NCBI GenBank assembly: GCA_018001635.1
Contig: JAGNHS010000004.1
Location: forward strand, 18,086 to 82,085
Source: Pseudomonadota bacterium
GTDB lineage: Bacteria; Bdellovibrionota; UBA2428
Direction of reading: 5' to 3'
Length of the DNA: 64,000 bases
The position numbers and the translations under genes are program-made. Positions 7,676 through 16,531 of this stretch are shown here, piece by piece. Each line of letters opens with the position of its first letter. Position 1 is the stretch's first letter. The notes beneath the pieces were generated by a model. The model saw only the letters and a program-made list of their open reading frames with translations. It searched no databases and was not told the origin of the DNA.

Positions 7676-9222
7676 TTTAAGGCTCCTAGTTTTAACGAAA
7701 TATTTCCATTGTTAGAGGGAATTTCTAAAGTGGCCCAAAGACCTACTGCCGGTCTTGTAAATTCAACAACGAAAATATTGCTTGCATTGGGCACTATGCT
7801 TTTTCGTTCAGATTTAAGAGAACTATGCTTGAATGTTCCACTATTCGATTTCAATTGCACTTTGTTCCAGCTTGGCGACCAGTCTTTAGACGTATAATTT
7901 GTGAGCTTAACTTTTAGAGTTAAGTAATCATGCTTAGAAGAACTCCAGTGATAAGCAATCAATTCAGAACTATTCCCTTTAGACGATTTAATGATTGCTC
8001 TAGGCGCTGTGCTTGTTACAGTAGTTTGTTTTTTACAATTCACAGACTCAGTATGCGGAAGGATAATATTAGAGCTGAGCTTATAAGAAGAAAAAAGCGA
8101 ACCCTTTGAAAAAACCAAAAGATTTGTTTCTTCATTCGCCCTTGATGTTCTTATCAGCAGATTTTTGCCTAGCTTCTGAGCTTGAAAATATTTGGACTCT
8201 CCAACAGCTATGTAATCCGGCGCATATTCAAAACACAAAACTGCAGAAAGACCTGGACGTACGTTTATGTTTTGAGCTTCAGCTTTATTACTGAGAAAAT
8301 AAAAAAAACAGAAGACAAGCATTTTTATTCCTAACTTTGAACTATTACGAAAAATGCTTTGTTTTGACGGAATATAGGGCCTAATTGATGGATAAAGTTT
8401 TTGACTAGCCATAGACATTACAGCACCCACTTTAGGCATCATCATTGTTAATGCAGATTTACTTGCTGAATAAACTCCGGAACCAGCACCCACAATGAGT
8501 CCCTCACAGAATTGTGAAAGCAAAAATGGTGAGAAAAGCAGACTAACGGCTAAGATCAAATTCATTACAATAATCGTCGTGTAGCCACCTTCTACAGAAT
8601 AGGCATCTGCAAAGGGAAGTCCTTTTAAAAATGCAGACAAAATGGACCAAATGATTGGCCAGCAGGCTACTAAACACAAATTCTTGAAAAGATTCTTTGG
8701 AAGGTTTGCTGTACTTTCAAATAAGTTTCCGAGAATGAGAAAAGGTCCAGTTACTAAAAGGATCATCCAATAGAAATGATAAAAGGCGACGAGTAAGAAT
8801 CTTGCGAAGTATAAAATCAAAAAGGATGCGGAAACAAAAAAAGAAAGCATCAAATCGTTTCCAAATTGAAGTAACGATGTGACATTTGCCGAATAACTAT
8901 CAGCCTTTTGACTAGCTGCTTTGAGAAACTCATCAATTCCTTGAAGGTTATCGATTGATAGTGCAATTTCTTGCCCTAAATCTCTAATGAAAGTTGATAA
9001 TCCCGGAAATGCTACGAGTAAAAGAGCGGTTAGGATTAACTTTTTAACTCGTGTAACCACTGCTCCCTGGATTCCTAAGTCTTCGGTGTAAGCAAAAAGA
9101 ACGCTCAAAAGAAAAAGAGGTAGCAAGGCCAAGTGAGCTATATGATCCGTGTGCTGATAGAGCCTTTCTGCAATAGGTGCTAACTTTTCGTATTGTTCGA
9201 TATTAGGTGTAGGAGGGGTCAT
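7672..9222 (-). CDS. Fusion of a VirB6/TrbL-like membrane protein and a VirB9/TraK-like periplasmic protein
   Basis: One 516-residue frame with two distinct parts. Residues 1-260 hold about six to seven hydrophobic helices (for example 31-47, 60-76, 125-168, 183-200, 215-240), like VirB6/TrbL channel proteins. Residues 298-316 form a complete signal-peptide-like stretch (MLVFCFFYFLSNKAEAQ). A beta-rich periplasmic domain follows, containing VRPGLSAVLCFEYAPDYIAV and NLLIRTSRANEETNLLVFSK, the N-terminal pattern of VirB9/TraK. An internal ATG at 8322 begins this second part and is preceded by AGGA six bases upstream, so a separate secreted 216-residue protein could also be made. In other systems the two are separate genes. 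The gene overlaps both neighbours by four bases. Confidence 0.72.
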   Translation of the reverse strand: MTPPTPNIEQYEKLAPIAERLYQHTDHIAHLALLPLFLLSVLFAYTEDLGIQGAVVTRVKKLILTALLLVAFPGLSTFIRDLGQEIALSIDNLQGIDEFLKAASQKADSYSANVTSLLQFGNDLMLSFFVSASFLILYFARFLLVAFYHFYWMILLVTGPFLILGNLFESTANLPKNLFKNLCLVACWPIIWSILSAFLKGLPFADAYSVEGGYTTIIVMNLILAVSLLFSPFLLSQFCEGLIVGAGSGVYSASKSALTMMMPKVGAVMSMASQKLYPSIRPYIPSKQSIFRNSSKLGIKMLVFCFFYFLSNKAEAQNINVRPGLSAVLCFEYAPDYIAVGESKYFQAQKLGKNLLIRTSRANEETNLLVFSKGSLFSSYKLSSNIILPHTESVNCKKQTTVTSTAPRAIIKSSKGNSSELIAYHWSSSKHDYLTLKVKLTNYTSKDWSPSWNKVQLKSNSGTFKHSSLKSERKSIVPNASNIFVVEFTRPAVGLWATLEIPSNNGNISLKLGALK

Positions 9223-9887
9223 CGTGATACTCCCATTAAGGTTATATGTTCTGAGAATGCTCTCATTTTTCCGATCGCCTCGTATTCAGCTGATTGACTT
9301 TTAATATTTGAGGCCTGTTTTGATCCTTCATCTGCAATCATCTGCGATAACAAAGAAATGATTGTTGCTTGTGCAACCTGATTCTGACTTTCCAGTGTAA
9401 TTAAAGTACCCACGCCGGAAGCGGTCATTTTGTTAGCGACCGCGGGTCCCACTTGAAGTGCGTTTTGCTCCATTTGCTTACCGGACTTAAATGCCGAGCG
9501 GGCCTCGTCTGATAATCTTCCTGCAAGACTCATCGCCTGAGATATTTGACGTTCAATCTCGTCCGATTTTTCAGTTCGAAACTCTGGAGGAAGTGAATAG
9601 TATATTCTCTGGAGACGACTTGTGGCCTCTCTTGGGTCCTTCCACGCATCTAGATTGTCTGGCTGAATGATTGCCTTAATAGATTCGAATCTATGAATGG
9701 TATCTTTGATACCACGTAGCTCATCTTCTAATAGCTGTGTTTGGACTCTAAGTTGATTATAGGTATTGAGAGTATTTGTGATAATTTCAATTAGAAGCGG
9801 AAGATCAGCTCCCCAGAGATCCGCACGAGCCTGCGGTGCACTAAGTAAGCTTAAGAAGAATATCAAAGGTAAGCAAATTAAACGCAT
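9219..9887 (-). CDS. TrbJ/VirB5-like periplasmic conjugation protein
   Basis: A 222-residue secreted protein with a signal peptide ending APQARA (about residue 22). A long helical body contains ITNTLNTYNQLRVQTQLLEDEL and a later MTASGVGTLITLESQNQVAQA. This layout is that of TrbJ/VirB5 proteins, which sit at the pilus tip or periplasmic channel and are mostly coiled-coil. The glutamine- and alanine-rich helix near residues 150-185 is also typical. It overlaps the VirB4 gene by ten bases upstream and the VirB6-like gene by four downstream, so translation is probably coupled. Confidence 0.78.
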   Translation of the reverse strand: MRLICLPLIFFLSLLSAPQARADLWGADLPLLIEIITNTLNTYNQLRVQTQLLEDELRGIKDTIHRFESIKAIIQPDNLDAWKDPREATSRLQRIYYSLPPEFRTEKSDEIERQISQAMSLAGRLSDEARSAFKSGKQMEQNALQVGPAVANKMTASGVGTLITLESQNQVAQATIISLLSQMIADEGSKQASNIKSQSAEYEAIGKMRAFSEHITLMGVSR

Positions 9888-11986
9888 GTGGTCTCCTTTT
9901 GAATATTTTCGGAATTTGCAAGATTAAATAATTCTTGTGATGGATAAAGCCTCATAATTTGTGAGAACTTCGGAGTACCAAACCAAAACTCAGAGTATTC
10001 GTTTTTCTTGGACGAAATAGTTAAAAATCGTTTTACGTCAGATTCGGTCAAATCCAGAGTCCGGCTTAATATTTCACTATTCGCCGCTCCTTGAAGTAAT
10101 ATTCTATTAAACGAATTCGTGATCACGAGCTTGGCAAAGGAATCGTTTCCGTAGTCGGCTAAGTTTTGTGTTACAGAAGCAATTCCTGCACCATATTTCC
10201 TTAAAGTTCGATACATATCTTCCAGGAATCCTGAGGCCTGAGAGAAAAATTTCCAGACTTCATCAAAAACAATGATTGTTCTCTCAGCTTCTTTGCCTTT
10301 AAGACGATCCCAAATGCCCTGAGTTAGAACCAAAATGGAAAGTCTTTGAAGCAAGGGGTCTGACTCAAGGTTTTTAAAATCAAAAGCCCGGATCTTATTA
10401 TCTAAGAATTTCTCAATATCTTCATTGGATTTACGTTCATCCCAATGGAGATAAGGACGGAGCCACAAGACGATATCCTCATATGCCTTTTCGGAACGCT
10501 CAGAGGCTTCATTTGATAGAGCACTAAGAGAAAACGGCGAATCACTACAAGATTGCAATAGATCTTCAATGGCAACCTTATGTGAATGAGTTATGTGCGC
10601 TCCAGCACCACATATATTCTCAATGAGCGTTTTACAGTACCCGTTAGGTTGAAGTTTTAAACGTTTAAATGCCGCAACTATGAGATCTGTTGCTTTCTTT
10701 GCGTCAAGATCAAGACTTGTTCCCCCAAGATGTGCAATTAGTTTTCTGTAAGAACCCCCAACATCAAAAATAGCAAGCGAACCCTTTGGAAAATCATGGA
10801 TAAAGGATGCTAGAAGAGAATTCATCAAAAAGCTTTTCCCGGATCCCGAAGCTCCACATACAAAAGCATTAAAATTGAGGTTTGTAGGAGAAAAGAGATT
10901 TAGATGACAGGACTCGGAAGCACGAGAGACAAACTTTAAATGGCCTTCCTCCTGATGTCGGTTGAAATCCAATAGAACTGGGCACATGTGACTTAGATTT
11001 CCGCTAAGCATCTGTTGCTCACGAACTTTAATGGCAGTTGCTCCGGGTAAATGGGACGTGACAACTGAAAGCGTTCCAACCCCTTCGACGAAGAAGCCCG
11101 AGCCTGTGGCTCCGTTTATTTCTGAAACCATATTTTGCATTCGTTCTTCTAGTTTCTTTAGATTTTCGTCTGACATAATGATTGAGAGGCATGCGTTCGC
11201 TAAGGATTCTTTACCAGACGTAACCCTCATCAAGACTTCTTCAGAGGCGCTAACGTTTGTGCCGGATTCTAGATCAGCTAATTCATGAGCTTTACGAACA
11301 GAAAGCGCATGAGAAACTCGTCTCTTTGTTTCTAGATCTTTTTTAATACGATTTTTATCAGGCATTCTGATTTTAAAAGAACATATGAAGTCATCGGAGG
11401 TCTCATACAAAGGCTGTAGACAATTATTCCAAGTTACCAATGGAAGATCTGTAAGACTTGCAGCCTTGATGAAGGATTTTGAAGCCTTAATGTAGTCTTC
11501 TTCCCAGGTTATATCGGGACTAATGAATCTTTCACCTTTTTCCTCTTGCCCGAGTATTCGCCTAATTATGTAAAGATATTCTTCCCTTGATCCCAAAACT
11601 GGATTTAGACCGATGTCTTCAAAAAGCTGCTTTAATGAAGAGACACCTGGAGTTTCACTTGAGGATTCAATCAAAAAGATTTTTGTATAGAGGCCGAAAG
11701 TGGGAAAAAGAGAAGAGCTCTTAGTTGATTCATTAAAAACAGCTCGGTCTAGTAATATCTGAGCTTCATAGTTGGAGGGAAGTCTAGATATAGCTTCTTT
11801 AAGTCGCTCAAAAAAGCCTTCGCTCTCGGGTCCCTGAAATCCAATCTCTAGCGAAGATGACGAAAGAGGCGAGCAACAAAAAAATCCAAGCTTTTTCTTG
11901 TCAATCTTTGTCAGTTCACCTTTTGCAGTCCAAATGGCTTGGATAAAATCTGAAGAGAGAGACAAACTCCTATCGTTTAACATCAA
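9878..11986 (-). CDS. virB4: VirB4/TraC family conjugation ATPase
   Basis: A 702-residue ATPase that powers pilus assembly and substrate transfer at the inner membrane. The C-terminal RecA-like domain carries Walker A GASGSGKS (378-385), a FDVGGSYRKL motif soon after, Walker B IIVFDEVWKF (D575-E576) and the family motif SVTQNLADY. The N-terminal 350 residues form the usual VirB4/TraC accessory domain with degenerate sequence. No transmembrane segment is seen, and no VirB3 fusion is present because VirB3 is a separate gene overlapping its start by 17 bases. This is the best-conserved protein of the operon and the most useful for phylogeny. Confidence 0.92.
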   Translation of the reverse strand: MMLNDRSLSLSSDFIQAIWTAKGELTKIDKKKLGFFCCSPLSSSSLEIGFQGPESEGFFERLKEAISRLPSNYEAQILLDRAVFNESTKSSSLFPTFGLYTKIFLIESSSETPGVSSLKQLFEDIGLNPVLGSREEYLYIIRRILGQEEKGERFISPDITWEEDYIKASKSFIKAASLTDLPLVTWNNCLQPLYETSDDFICSFKIRMPDKNRIKKDLETKRRVSHALSVRKAHELADLESGTNVSASEEVLMRVTSGKESLANACLSIIMSDENLKKLEERMQNMVSEINGATGSGFFVEGVGTLSVVTSHLPGATAIKVREQQMLSGNLSHMCPVLLDFNRHQEEGHLKFVSRASESCHLNLFSPTNLNFNAFVCGASGSGKSFLMNSLLASFIHDFPKGSLAIFDVGGSYRKLIAHLGGTSLDLDAKKATDLIVAAFKRLKLQPNGYCKTLIENICGAGAHITHSHKVAIEDLLQSCSDSPFSLSALSNEASERSEKAYEDIVLWLRPYLHWDERKSNEDIEKFLDNKIRAFDFKNLESDPLLQRLSILVLTQGIWDRLKGKEAERTIIVFDEVWKFFSQASGFLEDMYRTLRKYGAGIASVTQNLADYGNDSFAKLVITNSFNRILLQGAANSEILSRTLDLTESDVKRFLTISSKKNEYSEFWFGTPKFSQIMRLYPSQELFNLANSENIQKETTCV

Positions 11987-12266
11987 GATAAACCTTTCTG
12001 CTTCTAAATGAAGATCCTAAGTAGAATCTTGGTTTTAAAAGAAAACTCACAACAAAACCTAAGTGCCCGACCTTTTTACCAATCGAACAAAGGCGTAAAG
12101 TGAAGAGCATCAATAAACCTAAAACCCAGGAAGCAAATACGGGAAGCTTAAGAGCTGAAAATGCAAAATTACTAAGCATCATAAGTGCAAAACTTGATAC
12201 GATATGAGCTATTTCAAAGCCCCAAAGATGAGAGGTTTTAAGATGACATGTGGGATTGTTTCTCAC
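11970..12266 (-). CDS. VirB3/TraL-like inner-membrane protein
   Basis: A 98-residue protein with two hydrophobic segments (about 24-42 and 43-62), then a basic tail LKPRFYLGSSFRSRK. Size, topology and position between the pilin and VirB4 genes match VirB3/TrbD/TraL, which helps assemble the pilus together with VirB4. Sequence identity alone would not decide, so the call leans on context. It overlaps virB4 by 17 bases and its start lies 2 bp after the pilin stop. Confidence 0.7.
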   Translation of the reverse strand: MRNNPTCHLKTSHLWGFEIAHIVSSFALMMLSNFAFSALKLPVFASWVLGLLMLFTLRLCSIGKKVGHLGFVVSFLLKPRFYLGSSFRSRKVYLDVKR

Positions 12267-12268
12267 AC

Positions 12269-12553
12269 TTACCTCACAACTCGGCTTAGTAGATCAACGA
12301 TGCTTTGGGCCCCAAATAGAATTACTGAGCCAACAACCGCATAGATGAGATATTGTTTAGAGTTGGGATTGCCAGTGAAAAACTGAAACGCGGCGAACCC
12401 TAAAGCCATTACAGCCAGTATGGGCAATATCCCAGATAGTAGGGTTGTTTTTAGCCCCATTAAACTGGATTCCACGGAAGCATGCGCAGATGGCGCAGCT
12501 ATTAATGCGACAATAAAAATCGCATAAAGACAAAAGACACTTTTATTTTTCAT
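12269..12553 (-). CDS. VirB2/TrbC-type pilin
   Basis: A 94-residue protein starting at ATG 12553, with AGAAAGG just upstream. The signal peptide MKNKSVFCLYAIFIVALIAAP ends SAHAS, and two hydrophobic helices follow (about 38-56 and 67-88) separated by a short polar loop FFTGNPNSKQ. This is the classic VirB2/TrbC propilin layout: cleavage leaves about 70 residues in a helical hairpin that polymerises into the conjugative pilus. It is the first recognisable transfer gene of the minus-strand operon after two unassigned genes. The frame runs 13 codons further upstream but has no better start. Confidence 0.85.
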   Translation of the reverse strand: MKNKSVFCLYAIFIVALIAAPSAHASVESSLMGLKTTLLSGILPILAVMALGFAAFQFFTGNPNSKQYLIYAVVGSVILFGAQSIVDLLSRVVR

Positions 12554-12622
12554 TTTAACCTTTCTAGGCAAAGCGATAGCGACGTAACTCAAAAGAATAC
12601 GATTAGCGATCGGAACTATTTA

Positions 12623-13147
12623 TTATGAAGCATTCATTACAGACGCTTTTTCATTAGACGTTATTGCGTTCTTTGCAGACCGCAGTACGTTGGGAAAAAG
12701 TGCTATCGAAATGTTTTCTGAAAATTCTTTCGGTATTAAATAAACGTGTAATTGCAGCTCAAGGTAACTAAACTTCTTATTGTACCAAATTGCTCCTACA
12801 TGATGACGCTTATCATTTATCCAAATGACACAATCATAAAGTGGTCGCTCCCGAAACTTCTCCGATTGGATATCTTGAACATTTTCTCGATTATTTAGAA
12901 GTTTAGAAACAACTTGATTTTTAAAATCGTCTTTAGGAAATAGGATAAACCGCATAGTGGGCTGATCCTTAGGAATCTTAGTTAAGTTTAACTTAAGATC
13001 TAGGACCCCCCTAGGCCTATAGTTATCCCAGACGGTACCAATATTTTCATATTGCCCGTCTCCTAAAAATCTTACGATAGATATAACGGGCTTACCTTTA
13101 GGAAAGTTTGTTGATGCGGATGAGTTAGGACTATTTTCATTATTCAT
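12623..13147 (-). CDS. Unassigned cytoplasmic protein with an internal duplication
   Basis: 174 residues, no signal peptide or membrane segment. Two halves resemble each other: ENIGTVWDNYRPRGVLDLKL, ending RFILFPKDD, and HHVGAIWYNKKFSYLELQL, ending IALFPNVL. Each half begins with an I/V-G-x-hydrophobic-W strand and closes on hydrophobic-F-P. The IG-x-(I/V)-W-x-N motif recalls the short DUF736-like proteins common on conjugative elements, but I cannot confirm this. It lies upstream of the pilin gene on the same strand, so it may lead the transfer operon. It may be an accessory DNA-binding or regulatory protein; this is inference only. Confidence 0.5.
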   Translation of the reverse strand: MNNENSPNSSASTNFPKGKPVISIVRFLGDGQYENIGTVWDNYRPRGVLDLKLNLTKIPKDQPTMRFILFPKDDFKNQVVSKLLNNRENVQDIQSEKFRERPLYDCVIWINDKRHHVGAIWYNKKFSYLELQLHVYLIPKEFSENISIALFPNVLRSAKNAITSNEKASVMNAS

Positions 13148-13301
13148 TTTTGTATCCCCAAAAATTTTTTCTTGACCTGGGGACTGAGCTTCGGCATTCT
13201 TACGAACACGAAGCTCTGGTCCACTGTTAGGAAGTGAAATCGTCTCTCTACCAAGATACGGCGATTTTAATTCCAGGTTGGGTCAGGGCTTTTTGTTTTT
13301 A

Positions 13302-13499
13302 TTACATTGTTCCTTCAGCGCCATTTGCTGAGCTGTTGTTTTCTCTTAGTGTTCCCTCAGCTCCGCCACCATGCTTTTCTTTGCCCCCGCTGCCAGTGCC
13401 TTCTTGGCCTCCACTACTATTGCCCTCAGCTCCGCCGATTGCGAACGCTTGAACCCCTGAAAGTATAATTACCGCTAAAAGGACAGTTAAAAATCTCAT
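13302..13499 (-). CDS. Small secreted glycine/serine-rich peptide
   Basis: 65 residues: a clear signal peptide (MRFLTVLLAVIILSGVQAFA) followed by a low-complexity chain with repeated GGAEG/GAEG units (about residues 22-26, 45-49, 60-63). The start is supported by AAGGAG seven bases upstream of the ATG. The mature peptide would be about 45 residues, disordered and free of cysteine. It is upstream of the transfer operon and divergent from the regulator gene at 13632; the 132 bp between must hold promoters for both directions. No family recognised. The proline-rich frame on the plus strand here is its antisense. Confidence 0.6.
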   Translation of the reverse strand: MRFLTVLLAVIILSGVQAFAIGGAEGNSSGGQEGTGSGGKEKHGGGAEGTLRENNSSANGAEGTM

Positions 13500-13631
13500 T
13501 TTTTGTCTCCTTACTAAATTAAGTGATCATTAAGTCATTCAGGTACTTATATACGAACTTGAACTCTGGCAAATAAAAACTGCATATTTTTTCTTGCCGA
13601 CGCAATAAAATTTCGTTAATGGTCTAAAACT

Positions 13632-14447
13632 ATGAATTTCAGCCAGTTTTTAATAGAACGAAGAACGCAAAAAAATATACATTCTTCTAAGGATCACTTC
13701 GAGAGTCTGGGTGGCGAGAAAATGCTTGGAATTTCTTTGAGGCATTTTCAACAAATTGAATCAGGCAAGTATCCGCCCTCAGAGAAACTTTTGGTCTCAG
13801 TATTTAATAAGACATCTCCCAGTAGCTACCGTGCGCTTTTTCTTGCTTATTTCCATTCTACGCAAAAAGAAAACAAAAACGCAAAAGCTCTGAGTGAATA
13901 TCTTGAACATCATCTCTCGCCTGCAGTTGATACAGTTGCAAAAAGTGTGTGGGAAGAGGGGCGACCTCTTATGTATTACTCAGAAGAGCAACTTGAATTT
14001 TTTATTCAAAATCCAGATGCGCTGAAATTTCATAAACGTCTTATGCTATTTGATAAAGTATCTGCTAGAAAAACCGGAATCTATCCTTCGAAATTAAAAA
14101 TATTAGAACAATTAGAGCTCATTACGATAAAGGACGATACAATTTATCCAAGCAGAACTCTATATAGAATCCCAACATATGAAAATTCTGGTCCAAGGCA
14201 AACCTCGAAGGGTGCGGATTATATCAAAAAGCATTTAGAAGTTTATCTCTCAAAAGAAGGTGCTCCGAATCAGGTATTGGCACAAGCTATGCAATTAGTG
14301 AGTCCCTCGGTAGCTAAAAGAATCTTGGAACAGATGGAATCCTTTAAAAAGTGGGTACAATCAACAGCTAGCGACGAGACGGATGAGACAAAAGTTCCTT
14401 TGATATTTATTGGATTTGCAAAAGCCTTAGACCGAAAGGAACTATGA
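13632..14447 (+). CDS. XRE-like helix-turn-helix regulator
   Basis: 271 residues. The N-terminus contains LGISLRHFQQIESGKYPPS, the recognition-helix pattern of XRE/Cro-type helix-turn-helix domains (about residues 10-60). The remaining 200 residues are helical and unrecognised, somewhat like the C-terminal part of TIGR02147/DUF4423 regulators common in Bdellovibrio-like bacteria. It overlaps the MFS gene by four bases (ATGA) and is divergent from the secreted peptide gene. A role in controlling the trio 13632-16392 or the transfer operon is likely but not shown. No good ribosome-binding site precedes the ATG. Confidence 0.65.
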   Translation: MNFSQFLIERRTQKNIHSSKDHFESLGGEKMLGISLRHFQQIESGKYPPSEKLLVSVFNKTSPSSYRALFLAYFHSTQKENKNAKALSEYLEHHLSPAVDTVAKSVWEEGRPLMYYSEEQLEFFIQNPDALKFHKRLMLFDKVSARKTGIYPSKLKILEQLELITIKDDTIYPSRTLYRIPTYENSGPRQTSKGADYIKKHLEVYLSKEGAPNQVLAQAMQLVSPSVAKRILEQMESFKKWVQSTASDETDETKVPLIFIGFAKALDRKEL

Positions 14448-15628
14448 AGGAAAAGGACGAGAATAGTTTTCTCTCAAAGATTACGTTCATATCAAGCCTA
14501 GGCGATTTCATTTCATATTTCGCCGTGCTTGTTATGGTAAATGACTTATCCAAGAGCGTTGCCGTTGCTGCTTATTCAATTACTATTCGTACTATGGCTG
14601 TAGCCCTCGGCGGCGCATGCTTCCCGTACTTTTCGAGGTATTTTTCCACCAAGAAATTGATTTTATCATCGCAGTTATTATCAGGTGTCGTCATCGCTAT
14701 TTTAGCGCTTTACTGGACATTTGGTTCTAATCACTCTGTTCTTTTGATTTTCGCTCTTCTTTTTATTGAGACCTTTTTAAAACAAATATTTGATGGCGCA
14801 AAAGAAGTGAAATCTAAATCACTTGGCGACGAGGACGCACAAAGAGGACTTCAGGCCCAACTGCTTCATGGATTTTATGGAGCGCAATTTTGGGGCCCCA
14901 TCGCAAGTTTCTTTCTTTTGAAGAATCTGCCGTTAGTTGTTCCGCTCTGGATTGATGTAGCTTCATTCTTTATTGCTATGGTCATGGCCTCAAGGCTTAG
15001 TGATTCATTTCTTCCTGTTAAATATAAACTCTTTGCTCCTCTAAACTATTTAAAAAATAACAAAGATCAAATGAAGATTTTCTTCTTGAGATCCGTTGGG
15101 ATGTGGGTCCCCATCGGAATTTTTAATTATATGCTTTTCCCCACAATCCAATCTCATTATGGCCTCGAGCTTATTAACTCAGCTTGGGTTTATGTCGCGA
15201 TTGGCTTGGGTTCTATGATTGCGACTGGATTCTTAAAAGAAGATTTTAAAACTCTCAGGCTCATGTCCGATTGGAAAATCGCAGCTATCGGATTTTTTGC
15301 CCTTGGACTCACACGGTTCGCGTTCATATCATTGCCAACCTTCCCGATGGCTCTAGCTGTTTTGGCCATAGGTGGCATTTGCAATGGCGCCAATGCCACC
15401 GCAACTCAGTCAATTCGACGTAAAGTTACTACTACAGCCCAGTTGCCGGAGTTTATAGGTTTAGAGCTTTTGGTGGGGAGAGTTACTGATATTGTTGTGT
15501 CGACGATATGTTTTCTTCTACTGCAACACCAGCTAATGACTTATAAAGTGGGCATGATTTTATCCGCCGTTTCACTGTTTGCATTGGGCATTGTGGCAAA
15601 TCAGCCTTCAAGTGCGAGACGATCATGA
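14444..15628 (+). CDS. MFS transporter
   Basis: A 394-residue integral membrane protein with about 12 hydrophobic helices and a central cytoplasmic loop, fitting the Major Facilitator Superfamily. It reads FISSLGDFISYFAVLVMVND at the N-terminus and has the two-bundle arrangement with a break near residue 195 (LPVKYKLFAPLNY). The substrate is not deducible; export of a drug or metabolite is common for this type. It is translationally coupled on both sides by four-base overlaps (regulator at 14447, protease at 15625), so the three proteins likely act together. Confidence 0.82.
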   Translation: MKEKDENSFLSKITFISSLGDFISYFAVLVMVNDLSKSVAVAAYSITIRTMAVALGGACFPYFSRYFSTKKLILSSQLLSGVVIAILALYWTFGSNHSVLLIFALLFIETFLKQIFDGAKEVKSKSLGDEDAQRGLQAQLLHGFYGAQFWGPIASFFLLKNLPLVVPLWIDVASFFIAMVMASRLSDSFLPVKYKLFAPLNYLKNNKDQMKIFFLRSVGMWVPIGIFNYMLFPTIQSHYGLELINSAWVYVAIGLGSMIATGFLKEDFKTLRLMSDWKIAAIGFFALGLTRFAFISLPTFPMALAVLAIGGICNGANATATQSIRRKVTTTAQLPEFIGLELLVGRVTDIVVSTICFLLLQHQLMTYKVGMILSAVSLFALGIVANQPSSARRS

Positions 15629-16392
15629 ATGGAATTGAAGATATTCTTTCAATAGCTTCTTTCGCTGTAGAAATCTACGATAACTTAAATATCAATGGCA
15701 TTGGTACGGCATTTTTTATTAGAAGAAATAATGAACTTTTTTTAATTACCAATTGGCATATAGTAACTAATCGAAATGCTTTTACAAATGTTACTATAGG
15801 CAAATTTTTGCCTCATAAATTGATCGCTTCCGTTCCGCTACTAAAAGATAGAAAAGTTATTTTTGCCAAACTATCAGTACCTCTAATTGACAAAGCAGGT
15901 CTACCATTATGGAAAACGCACCCTCTTTTTAAAAGTCATCATGTGGATATAGTTTCTATTAAAGTTGAAAATAGAGATGATGTATTACCCATTAATGAGA
16001 TTCCATCTTTGAGACCAATCAAAGTAAGTATTGGTGAAGAAGTTACAATTAATGGGTTCCCTTTGGGACTGGAATTTGGCCCGTATCCAATATTTAAGAA
16101 GGGATTTATTGCTACCGAACCAAATATTGACTTGAAAGATCTTCCGATAATATTAGTCGATTCTGCCACAAGATCAGGAATGTCGGGATCACCCGTTTTT
16201 GTATCTCGCACGGATACTTATACTGAAGATATTACCAACGATACCGTTATGGAAGGCGGAAAATTTTATAAATTCCTGGGAGTATATTCAGGCAGGTATG
16301 GTGTTGATGAAGCAAATAAAGAATCTTTACATTTAGGAATTGTCTGGAAAGCAAGTTTATTAGAACAACTACTTACTATTGACGGAAGGTAA
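15625..16392 (+). CDS. Trypsin-like serine protease without signal peptide
   Basis: 255 residues with the chymotrypsin-fold triad in order: H45 in ITNWHIVTNR, D108 in HHVDIVSIKV, and S187 in SGMSGSPVF. The NGIGTAFFIRRNNELFLITN opening matches the first barrel of S1/trypsin_2-type proteases. No signal peptide or membrane segment is visible, so it probably works in the cytoplasm, which is unusual and typical of defence- or regulation-linked members of this family. It ends the tight regulator-MFS-protease trio. About 140 bp of non-coding DNA follow before the next gene, holding only a weak GTTTC-CATA-GAAAC hairpin. Confidence 0.78.
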   Translation: MNGIEDILSIASFAVEIYDNLNINGIGTAFFIRRNNELFLITNWHIVTNRNAFTNVTIGKFLPHKLIASVPLLKDRKVIFAKLSVPLIDKAGLPLWKTHPLFKSHHVDIVSIKVENRDDVLPINEIPSLRPIKVSIGEEVTINGFPLGLEFGPYPIFKKGFIATEPNIDLKDLPIILVDSATRSGMSGSPVFVSRTDTYTEDITNDTVMEGGKFYKFLGVYSGRYGVDEANKESLHLGIVWKASLLEQLLTIDGR

Positions 16393-16531
16393 ATTTTTAC
16401 TACTCTCGCTAATGCTGAACTTGCCTAACTTGGATATTGGGAGAATGAATCTGTTTTATGACAAGGTGTTTCCATAGAAACAAACAAGCAAAAATTTACA
16501 AAAGAAAAAGATTGAGTTATTTAGAAGGTGT

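Noticed and set aside
13234..13452. Proline-rich plus-strand ORF
   Set aside because: It is the antisense of the secreted GAEG peptide gene, which has a signal peptide and a good ribosome-binding site.
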